Assembly (NCBI GenBank): GCA_007121975.1 | Contig: SKJO01000420.1 | Location: 1-9,668 of the forward strand | Source of the DNA: Nitriliruptoraceae bacterium | GTDB lineage: Bacteria > Actinomycetota > Nitriliruptoria > Nitriliruptorales > Nitriliruptoraceae | DNA: 9,668 nucleotides | Direction: 5' to 3' | Shown: piece after piece, positions 1 to 9,389 of the stretch | Position numbering within the stretch: position 1 is the first letter of the stretch | How the letters are laid out: every line of letters begins with the position of its first letter | The notes under the pieces: model-generated | What the model saw: only the letters and a program-made list of their open reading frames with translations | What the model was told of the DNA's origin: nothing | Database searches by the model: none | Position numbers and translations under genes: made by a program

Positions 1-2
1 CG

Positions 3-1189
<1,187 letters not shown>

Positions 1190-1268
1190 TCGCAAGCCAC
1201 CACCCGGCTAACCCGCCGAACGCCTGGCACGCTTCCACCCCCGACGATGAGTAGCCGCTGTTTGTCTT

Positions 1269-1287
1269 GCCTCACGTCAGCCTCACG
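1269..1287. repeat. Two 8-bp direct repeats with 11-bp period, flanked by inverted 5-mers
   Basis: GCCTCACG occurs at 1269-1276 and again at 1280-1287, exactly 11 bp apart, so both copies lie on the same face of the helix. The pair is bracketed by CTTGC (1266-1270) and GCAAG (1287-1291). Tandem 11-bp-spaced half-sites are the usual operator form of OmpR/PhoP-family response regulators. Assigning this one to such a regulator is inference from spacing only. Confidence 0.35.
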
Positions 1288-1391
1288 CAAGGTGCTTGGA
1301 CAAGGACCGCGGAGACACCAGTTCCGGTGAAGCCGTGACGCAGCTGCGGAGAAGCTGTGAGAGCGAAACGACCTCCTGTCGATCAACGGTT

Positions 1392-1405
1392 GGGACGATC
1401 GTCCC
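1392..1405. promoter_or_regulatory. Perfect 14-bp palindrome, candidate operator
   Basis: GGGACGATCGTCCC reads identically on both strands and lies about 95 bp upstream of the first cassette gene. A two-fold symmetric site of this length would suit a dimeric helix-turn-helix repressor or activator. No regulator gene is visible next to it, and it does not overlap the proposed promoter, so its role is unproven. Confidence 0.3.
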
Positions 1406-1464
1406 CCACGCATCTTCGAGCCCCAGCAACAGACCCAAACCGCGTGACGGACGGATCCTCACCA

Positions 1465-1493
1465 ATGACAGGCGGCGACTGTCCCTGTAGGGT
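1465..1493 (+). promoter_or_regulatory. Candidate promoter, possibly giving a leaderless transcript
   Basis: ATGACA (1465-1470, five of six matches to TTGACA) and TAGGGT (1488-1493, fitting the actinobacterial TANNNT -10 form) are separated by exactly 17 bp. The ATG of the membrane-protein gene begins at 1500, 7 bases after the -10 box, about where transcription would start. The mRNA may therefore be leaderless, as is common in actinobacteria. The only Shine-Dalgarno alternative is AGGG (1489-1492), which lies inside the -10 box. Confidence 0.45.
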
Positions 1494-1499
1494 TCGACT

Positions 1500-2366
1500 A
1501 TGCTGCAGATCATCGGGGCGACCAGCGGTGCGACCATAGACTTCACACTAGCGATTCGAGTCCTCGAAGCAGCCATGCGCCGGGTTGGCTGGCTGTTCAC
1601 CTCTCTCGAGGGGATTGTTTCCCGAGCCGCCGCTGCGGTGGAAGCCCTGATCATCGTTGTTCCACCGGCGATCATCCTCTTCATCGCTGCCATGCTGCTG
1701 TGGCGGACCCGGAACGCTGCACGCGCCGCAATCACCGTCCTCGCACTCCAGGTACTCGTCCTGACCGGGACCTGGAACGCACTCACTCACGACGTAGGTG
1801 TTGCGGTTGTCGCCGGCTCGCTTGGCATCGCAGTAGCACTGGCCATCCACTGGGCGGTTCATCGGCTCCTATGGCGTGGCCGTGCTGCGATCGACCTGGA
1901 CAGCCAACTCAAGATCCTCCTAGCCGGCGTCGGTAGCGTGTTCACGTTCGGTGCGATCCCACTCATTCGCGAAGGCGGGGCCGGCCTCCCACTGAACCTG
2001 GTTGCTCCGATCCTCTGCACCTGGATCGGCCTGCTCCATCCCTGGGTAGCAACGCTCGGTGGAGTGTCGAGCGTGAGCGAGCGTCTCATGGCCTTCGTGC
2101 GATCGGCCTTCATCGTGGGACTGGCGGGCGCGGTGCTCTCTGGATCCCTCGTTGGTCGTGGACTCGGAGGCCTCGCTGAGCAGGCGATCAGGACGGGAGA
2201 GGTTGTCGTCGCGATCGAAGCGACAATTGCTTCCGTTGCCCTCGCCGTCGCACTCCTCGCCTCCTTCGCTGCTCCACGCGACCCAGGGAGCATCGCTGAA
2301 TCAAGCGGCGCGACCACGGCCGACATCACCGGACGAGACGGCAGGACTGCCTATGGCGATACGTGA
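1500..2366 (+). CDS. Polytopic (about 7 TM) membrane protein of unknown family, first gene of cassette
   Basis: I do not recognise this 288-residue protein. Hydrophobic stretches at about residues 46-68, 75-92, 99-124, 138-155, 163-187, 197-219 and 234-257 predict seven membrane helices. About 45 partly amphipathic residues precede them, and a polar tail of about 30 residues follows. There is no cleavable signal and no CxxC or CxxCH motif. Four histidines (97, 117, 121, 180) lie in or near helices, with 117 and 121 one turn apart in helix 3. The ATG at 1500 fits the promoter 7 bases upstream; a later Met at about residue 26 is a weaker alternative. The 3' end overlaps the oxidoreductase gene by 14 bp, so the two are probably co-translated. 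Less GC-biased codons, including ATA at 1536, set it apart from the topoisomerase genes. A role as membrane anchor or electron-transfer partner of the oxidoreductase is inferred from context only. Confidence 0.8.
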   Translation: MLQIIGATSGATIDFTLAIRVLEAAMRRVGWLFTSLEGIVSRAAAAVEALIIVVPPAIILFIAAMLLWRTRNAARAAITVLALQVLVLTGTWNALTHDVGVAVVAGSLGIAVALAIHWAVHRLLWRGRAAIDLDSQLKILLAGVGSVFTFGAIPLIREGGAGLPLNLVAPILCTWIGLLHPWVATLGGVSSVSERLMAFVRSAFIVGLAGAVLSGSLVGRGLGGLAEQAIRTGEVVVAIEATIASVALAVALLASFAAPRDPGSIAESSGATTADITGRDGRTAYGDT

Positions 2367-3843
2367 TGCCAGAGACCTCGCCCCGGGTGAGGAATTGACG
2401 GCCGACATCTGCATCATCGGTGCGGGTCCTGCGGGTATCGTTCTCGGACTCGAACTCGCTCGCACCGGCATCGAGGTGGTCGTGCTCGAAGGCGGCGGCG
2501 AGGAGCGTAGTGACGAATCGCAGGATCTCTACCGGGGCGAGAACATCGGAGAGGACTACTTCGAACTCGATCTCACGCGCGTTCGACAGTTCGGAGGCTC
2601 AACGAACCACTGGGAGGGATACTGTCGCCCACTGGACCGTGAGGACTTCGACCGCCCACCGGCTGCGGACCTGGAGGGATGGCCGTTCTCTCGATCGGAA
2701 CTCATCGATCACTATCGTGAAGCAAGCAGACTGTGCGAGATCGACGATTCCCTCGAACTGTCAGGGGAACACTGGGCTTCGCGTGTTGGGGCCGGCCTAA
2801 TCGACATGGAGCCTACAACGGTCCGCTCAGAGGTGTTGTTTCGCAGCCCTCCGACGAACTTCGCCCGCCGGTACGGACCGGAGTTGGCTGAGGCCGACTC
2901 CGTCTCGATCTATCTTCACGCGAACGTTGTCGAGCTCACCTGGGAGCAAGATCGTGTCAGCTCCGTGCGGATCGCCCACTTCAACGGCGCCACCCAGACC
3001 ATCACTGCCAGCAAGTTCGTTCTTGCAGTCGGCGGGCTCGAGGTACCCCGACTCCTACTTGTGTCGCCCGGGCCCCATGGCAACGGTATCGGCAACCAAC
3101 ATGACCAAGTAGGTCGGTACTTCATGGAGCATCCCCATCTCATCACTCCTCACCTTGTGACCCACGACCTAGATCAATTCTCCTTCTACACAGAGGAGAC
3201 GGTGATTGAAAACACCAGGTTGATAGGCATCCTAACGCTGTCGCCCGAGTTGCGCTCCGCGCGCGCTATCGGTAACGCCACTGCGGTACTCCAGACGGCT
3301 TCGAACTTCGGGCAGCGTTGGAGTGACGCCGACCCCTTGGGCAAAGGAGTCCGCTCCCTCGTCGGGGGCCTCAACGACCTGACTTCACCCGAACAGGAAC
3401 TGCTCAACGTCCGATTCATCACCGAGCAGGTTCCCAACGCACGTAGCCGCGTAGTCCTGTCGTCACATCACGACCCGTTCGGCCTACCGAGGATCGCGCT
3501 CGACTGGCAACTGCACCCAATCGATTACCACACGATCCGCAAGGCCGTCGAAACCGTCGGGACGCAGTTGGCGAACGCGGGCCTGGGCCGCTTGAACGCG
3601 CCAACACACGGGGGGTTGCTGCCCTATCGCATTCTCGGGGGCAATCACCACATGGGAACGACACGGCTAAGCGAGGATCCTACGCGCGGCGTCGTAGATG
3701 CTTCCCTCCGTGTCCATGGTGTGGAGAACCTCTACATCGCCTCTTCCTCCGTGTTTCCCACTGGTGGCTGGGCGAATCCAACGCTCACGATCCTGGCCTT
3801 GACCCTTCGATTAGCGGATCACCTCAAGGAGTCCTCCGGATGA
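2353..3843 (+). CDS. GMC-family FAD-dependent oxidoreductase
   Basis: This 496-residue flavoenzyme belongs to the glucose-methanol-choline family, which oxidises alcohols or sugars with FAD. The sequence shows the dinucleotide-binding GAGPAG at residues 23-28, the FAD-contacting GGSTNHW at 81-87, the GGLEVPRLLL motif at 227-236, VGRYFMEHPH at 253-262, GNHHMGTTR at 430-438 with the likely catalytic His, and FPTGGWANPT at 468-477 with the partner Asn475. The frame is open farther upstream, but the ATG at 2353 is preferred: AGGA (2343-2346) lies 6 bases before it, and the FAD motif then sits at the usual distance from the N-terminus. It has no signal peptide. It overlaps the membrane-protein gene by 14 bp and the small Tat protein by 4 bp (ATGA). 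Export on the neighbour's Tat signal, as in bacterial FAD-glucose dehydrogenases, is inferred. Substrate is unknown. A TTA codon at 3811 is unusual for such GC-rich DNA. Confidence 0.92.
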   Translation: MAIRDARDLAPGEELTADICIIGAGPAGIVLGLELARTGIEVVVLEGGGEERSDESQDLYRGENIGEDYFELDLTRVRQFGGSTNHWEGYCRPLDREDFDRPPAADLEGWPFSRSELIDHYREASRLCEIDDSLELSGEHWASRVGAGLIDMEPTTVRSEVLFRSPPTNFARRYGPELAEADSVSIYLHANVVELTWEQDRVSSVRIAHFNGATQTITASKFVLAVGGLEVPRLLLVSPGPHGNGIGNQHDQVGRYFMEHPHLITPHLVTHDLDQFSFYTEETVIENTRLIGILTLSPELRSARAIGNATAVLQTASNFGQRWSDADPLGKGVRSLVGGLNDLTSPEQELLNVRFITEQVPNARSRVVLSSHHDPFGLPRIALDWQLHPIDYHTIRKAVETVGTQLANAGLGRLNAPTHGGLLPYRILGGNHHMGTTRLSEDPTRGVVDASLRVHGVENLYIASSSVFPTGGWANPTLTILALTLRLADHLKESSG

Positions 3844-4262
3844 GCGAATCGACCCCCAGGATCGATCGCCGCCAGATCCTCATCGGTATGGGCCTGACCG
3901 GCCTCGCACTCGCTACCTGGCCAACCAGTTGGTTACTCGCCACGGGCTCGAGCGCTACAGACATCGCCGCGGAACGCATTGCCGCATTGTTCAACGGTAG
4001 AGACGGATTGGACGGGCTCGGCCAGCAGTACCTGCGCTCCGCCCAAGGACGGGTTGACCCCAAGGACCTCGTCGAGGAAATTCTCCCTCCGAGCATCGGC
4101 CTTCGAGCATTCGTCGACGCATCGGACGACGAGGTCCGACTTCTACTCTCGGCCCGTGTCGCCGACGACTTCGTCAGCCACCGCATCACTTCGGTGGAAG
4201 GCTGGATCCTCAGCCGCACGGAGATGAAGATCGCGGCGCTTGTGACGCTCCGAGGCATCTGA
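3840..4262 (+). CDS. Small twin-arginine-signal protein, putative accessory subunit of the GMC oxidoreductase
   Basis: This 140-residue protein begins with a Tat-type signal: Arg10-Arg11 in DRRQILIG, a hydrophobic core at about 13-34, then Ser/Thr/Ala. The mature part is short and mostly helical, ending in a motif around residues 118-128 (SVEGWILSRTE) and a hydrophobic tail. Size, signal and position fit the small subunit of membrane-linked GMC dehydrogenases (gluconate 2-dehydrogenase subunit 3-like, or the gamma subunit of FAD-glucose dehydrogenase), which matures and carries the signal-less catalytic subunit through the Tat pore. I cannot confirm family membership without a profile search. 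AAGGAG at 3826-3831 lies 8 bases before the ATG, and the ATGA overlap with the upstream stop indicates translational coupling. It ends the cassette; a small hairpin follows 36 bases later. A TTA codon at 3933 matches the atypical codon use of the cassette. Confidence 0.85.
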   Translation: MSESTPRIDRRQILIGMGLTGLALATWPTSWLLATGSSATDIAAERIAALFNGRDGLDGLGQQYLRSAQGRVDPKDLVEEILPPSIGLRAFVDASDDEVRLLLSARVADDFVSHRITSVEGWILSRTEMKIAALVTLRGI

Positions 4263-4442
4263 GCACCTGCCTAGCGTCTCACCTCGTGACAGGCCCTCTG
4301 CGCTGAAGCGCACTTCATTGGCGCATGGCCCACGGAAACCCCGGCAAGGCTATGTTGAGCCCGCGATAGCGACGTCACACTTGACGGCCCCGCTCAGCCG
4401 CCTTCATCGAGCCCCGAAAGATGTCGCAGGATCGGACCCAGG
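4263..4442. other. Spacer between cassette and topoisomerase A gene
   Basis: This 180-base spacer holds one clear hairpin (4299-4312) and only weak promoter matches for the downstream gene. TTGACG (4381-4386) has no good -10 box 16-18 bp later (TTCATC is the nearest). TATGTT (4351-4356) fits TANNNT but has no -35 partner. The downstream gene's ribosome site is also weak: GCAGGA (4426-4431) is 11 bases from the ATG. No coding sequence is supported. Confidence 0.5.
4299..4312 (+). terminator. Candidate hairpin ending the three-gene cassette
   Basis: TGCGCT and AGCGCA are perfect inverted arms around GA, equivalent to a five-pair stem with a TGAA tetraloop, starting 36 bases after the last cassette stop codon. 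The following bases (CTTCATTG) are only mildly T-rich, so this is a weak intrinsic terminator. If it works, the downstream topoisomerase gene needs its own promoter. Confidence 0.3.
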
Positions 4443-6875
<2,433 letters not shown>

Positions 6876-6952
6876 GCACGCAGCACCCGCCGGCACGCCC
6901 CCCGGCTTGGTCCTCGGGCGCCCGGCGATCCGGCTCCCGACCCGTGGTGGGC
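6876..6952. terminator. Convergent spacer with GC-rich hairpins, candidate bidirectional terminator
   Basis: The 77 bases between the converging stop codons hold GCCGG (6889-6893) paired with CCGGC (6902-6906) around an 8-base loop. They also hold a perfect 10-bp palindrome, CGGGCGCCCG (6915-6924). Neither has a following T-run on either strand. Position between convergent genes suggests termination, but at this GC content such repeats are common by chance. Confidence 0.25.
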
Positions 6953-9163
6953 TCAGCCCGGCTCTGCCACGGGCAGCTCGAACCAGAAGCAGGTGCGTCC
7001 GGGCCGAGACTCGAACCCGATCCGACCACCGTGCTGCTCGACGATGTCCTTGCTGATCGCCAGGCCCAGCCCCGCGCTGCCGTGGCCGTCGCCGGCGGGG
7101 TCCGCCTGGGCGAACCGCTCGAAGACCCGATCGGTGAACTCCTCGGGGATACCCGGGCCCCGGTCGATCACCTCGGTGCGCGCCCTGCCGTCCACCCGCC
7201 GCAGCCGCAGCTCGACCGTGGATCCGTCCGGTCCGAACTTCGCCGCGTTGGACAGCAGGTTGGCCAGCACCTGGCCCAGTCGGCCCGCATCGACCTCGGC
7301 GCTGAGCGGCTCGAGTTGGGTCAGCCCGAAGGTCACGCCACGCGCAAGCCCGTAGGGGGCGAGCTCCTGCAAGGAGCGCTCGAGCAGCGGACCCAGCGGC
7401 TGGGCCTGGACGTCGAACACGGCCTGCCCCGAGGCCAGCCGCTCGGCATCGAGCAGGTCCTCGATCAGCGCAGCGAGCCGGTCGGTGTTGCGGGTCGCGA
7501 CCTCCAGCAGCGGCTGCGATCCGGCCGCCAGACCCCCCGCCACGCCGGCCTGCAGCAGATCGAGCGCACCGCGGATCGAGGTCAGCGGGGTGCGCAGTTC
7601 GTGGCTGACGTTGGAGACGATTGCCGCCCGGGCGGCGTCGAGGCGGTGCTGCTCGGAGACGTCGGTGGTCGCCCCCGAGATCCGGCTCGGGCGGCCGTTC
7701 TCGTCGTAGTCGATCAGCCCCCGGATCACGACGGGGACGAGCTGGCCACGACGGTGGTGGATACGTGCCGACACCGTGAAGGTGTGGCCGCGGCGTGCCA
7801 CGACCTCGTCGACCACGGCATCGATCGACGCGAGGTCGTCGGGGTGGGTCAGCTCCCGCCAGGTGCTGGGGTGCTGGGGCAGCTCACCGGGGACATAGCC
7901 GTGCAGTTCGAGCCAGCGGGGGGAGTACACGACCGTGCCGGTGCGCAGGTCGTTGTCCCACCAACCGTCCGCCGTCGCACGCAGCACGCGCTGCAGCCGC
8001 TCCTCACTCAACTGCAGCGCACGCGAGGTCTCGTCGAGGTCGGTGACGTCCTGCAGGCTGCCCTCGAGGCGCTGCTCGGCGCCGTGCCCGGTCTGCTGCA
8101 GGCTCGCGAGCACCCGCACGGCTCGGACGCCACCATCCGGACGCACGACGCGGTGGACGAGGTCGAGCGAGCCGTCGGTCATCGCGTCGCGCAGGGCCTG
8201 ATGGACCGCCGCGAGTTCCTCGGGGGGGATCAACGCGAGGATCTGCTGCAGCGGCACCCGGTGGAGCTGAGGCGGCCAGCCGAGGATGTCGCTGACGACC
8301 GGGGAGAGCTCGGCGACCTGCGCCTGAAGATCGAGGCTCGCAGGTCCGATCCGGGCCTGCCACTGGACCTCGTCGAGTTGCGCACCGGTCCGGTGCAGGC
8401 GGTGCTCACGCTCGCGCTGGGTGGTGATGTCCTGGAACGAACCCGACACCCCCACCACCACCCCATCGCGCACATCCGCGCGGCCGGTGGTGCGGATCCA
8501 GCGCGGCACGCCCTGCATGGTCACGAAGTCCAACTCGAGGTCGAAGGGCTCGCCGTGCGCGACCAGGCGGGAGAACGCCGGCTCGAGGACCGCCCGGGAC
8601 TCCGGCGGGTAGCAGCGCATCCCGTCATCCACCCCCGGGCGGAAGGTGGCCGGGTCGGTGCCGTAGATCGCGTGCACGCCCGCCGACCAGCGGGTCTCGC
8701 CGGTGTCGAGCACGAGGGTCCAGGTGCCGATCCCCGAGACCCGCTCGAGCTCCGCGAAGGACTCGCGGCGCTCGCGCTCCTCGGTGACGTCGTGCACGAC
8801 GGCATAGATGCGCTGCTCCTCGACCACCGACACCGCGTCCCAGCGCAGCCAGCGGTAGGTGCCGTTCGCATGCCGGTAGCGGTTGTCGAAGCCGGCCACG
8901 GCGCTGCCCCGGGTCAGCACACCGGCCGCGGCGGCCGTGGCGGCCTGGTCGTCGGGGTGGACGAAGTCGAGGTAGGCGCGGTCGAGCAGCTTCGAGGACG
9001 GCCAGCCGAGCAGCGCGGTCCACGCCGGGTTGGCCGTCAGCAGCCGCCCCGCGAAGTCGGCCACGCACATCGGTTGCGTGGCAACCTCGAACAGCCGGAG
9101 CAGGTCGCCGTCGGCGGATGACCCCCCCGGGCTCCCGGTTTGCGCGTCGAACTCGGTATCCAT
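6953..9163 (-). CDS. Soluble multi-PAS sensor histidine kinase
   Basis: This is a sensor histidine kinase of 736 residues from the ATG at 9161-9163, or 747 if the in-frame TTG at 9194-9196 is used; neither has a clear Shine-Dalgarno sequence and the ATG is preferred. Numbering from the ATG, four PAS-like modules lie at about 20-130, 135-250, 260-380 (the most divergent) and 385-507. The first, second and fourth end in the typical DVTEER/DITTQRE/DVSEQH linkers. A HisKA domain follows with phospho-acceptor His521 in SHELRTPL. The HATPase_c domain shows the N-box NLLSNAAKF (Asn635, Asn639), DRGPGIP (Asp667), the F-box VFERFAQAD and the G2 loop GSAGLGLAI. No membrane segment or signal peptide is visible, so it should sense a cytoplasmic cue such as redox state, light, oxygen or a ligand; the cofactor cannot be told. 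No response regulator gene is adjacent within the window. It converges on the topoisomerase gene and is not in the low-GC cassette. Confidence 0.93.
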   Translation of the reverse strand: MDTEFDAQTGSPGGSSADGDLLRLFEVATQPMCVADFAGRLLTANPAWTALLGWPSSKLLDRAYLDFVHPDDQAATAAAAGVLTRGSAVAGFDNRYRHANGTYRWLRWDAVSVVEEQRIYAVVHDVTEERERRESFAELERVSGIGTWTLVLDTGETRWSAGVHAIYGTDPATFRPGVDDGMRCYPPESRAVLEPAFSRLVAHGEPFDLELDFVTMQGVPRWIRTTGRADVRDGVVVGVSGSFQDITTQREREHRLHRTGAQLDEVQWQARIGPASLDLQAQVAELSPVVSDILGWPPQLHRVPLQQILALIPPEELAAVHQALRDAMTDGSLDLVHRVVRPDGGVRAVRVLASLQQTGHGAEQRLEGSLQDVTDLDETSRALQLSEERLQRVLRATADGWWDNDLRTGTVVYSPRWLELHGYVPGELPQHPSTWRELTHPDDLASIDAVVDEVVARRGHTFTVSARIHHRRGQLVPVVIRGLIDYDENGRPSRISGATTDVSEQHRLDAARAAIVSNVSHELRTPLTSIRGALDLLQAGVAGGLAAGSQPLLEVATRNTDRLAALIEDLLDAERLASGQAVFDVQAQPLGPLLERSLQELAPYGLARGVTFGLTQLEPLSAEVDAGRLGQVLANLLSNAAKFGPDGSTVELRLRRVDGRARTEVIDRGPGIPEEFTDRVFERFAQADPAGDGHGSAGLGLAISKDIVEQHGGRIGFESRPGRTCFWFELPVAEPG

Positions 9164-9252
9164 GGCCAACCACGTCGCGGTCCCACGCCGCCCCAACGGC
9201 AGCGCGCACCGGCGGGGGACGTCGAGGCAACCGTCCGCGCGGATGCGCCGGC

Positions 9253-9281
9253 ACCCTAGCGAGTCGGGTCCGGTGAGGGAA
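9253..9281 (-). promoter_or_regulatory. Weak candidate promoter for the histidine kinase
   Basis: On the minus strand TAGGGT (9258-9253) fits the TANNNT -10 form and repeats the -10 sequence proposed for the cassette. A poor -35 (TTCCCT, 9281-9276) lies 17 bp upstream. It would give a leader of about 80 bases before the ATG at 9163. The -35 mismatch makes this tentative. Confidence 0.25.
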
Positions 9282-9354
9282 CCCTTCCGGCCGATCCTGC
9301 GCGCGCTGCTCGCTCACCGCGGGAGCCACCCGGTCGCGCACGGGCCGCACCGCC

Positions 9355-9372
9355 GGGCCGCCGCGCCGGCCC
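9355..9372 (-). terminator. GC-rich hairpin downstream of the VOC gene
   Basis: GGGCCG (9355-9360) and CGGCCC (9367-9372) form a six-pair stem with a six-base loop, about 17 bases past the VOC stop codon on the minus strand. There is no T-run. It may end the VOC transcript before the kinase gene 226 bases away. Confidence 0.25.
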
Positions 9373-9389
9373 AGGACCCGGGGACGGCC

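Noticed and set aside
1296..1490. Small + strand frame of 64 codons in the spacer before the cassette
   Set aside because: The product is Ser/Arg-rich without hydrophobic core or motif, no ribosome site is evident, and it overlaps the candidate promoter and palindrome.
1283..1786. 167-codon minus-strand frame across the spacer and membrane-protein gene
   Set aside because: Most of it is antisense to the membrane protein, with Arg/Ser/Ala-rich composition and no motif. No start context supports it.
2152..2352. Upstream extension of the GMC frame to a start at 2152
   Set aside because: It would overlap the membrane-protein gene by about 215 bases and add 67 Ser/Arg/Pro-rich residues before the FAD motif. 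The ATG at 2353 has a spaced AGGA and the expected N-terminus.
1190..4431. Short similar stretches GTCGCAAG (about 1190) and GTCGCAGG (about 4424) as possible insertion-site duplications flanking the cassette
   Set aside because: Only seven of eight bases match, the spacing to the gene ends differs, and such octamers are frequent in this DNA. Comparison with an uninterrupted relative would be needed.
8625..9350. 241-codon minus-strand frame overlapping the kinase N-terminus
   Set aside because: It is a frame-shifted reading of the kinase gene with very Arg/Pro/Ala-rich product, while the kinase frame encodes clear PAS sequence over the same bases.
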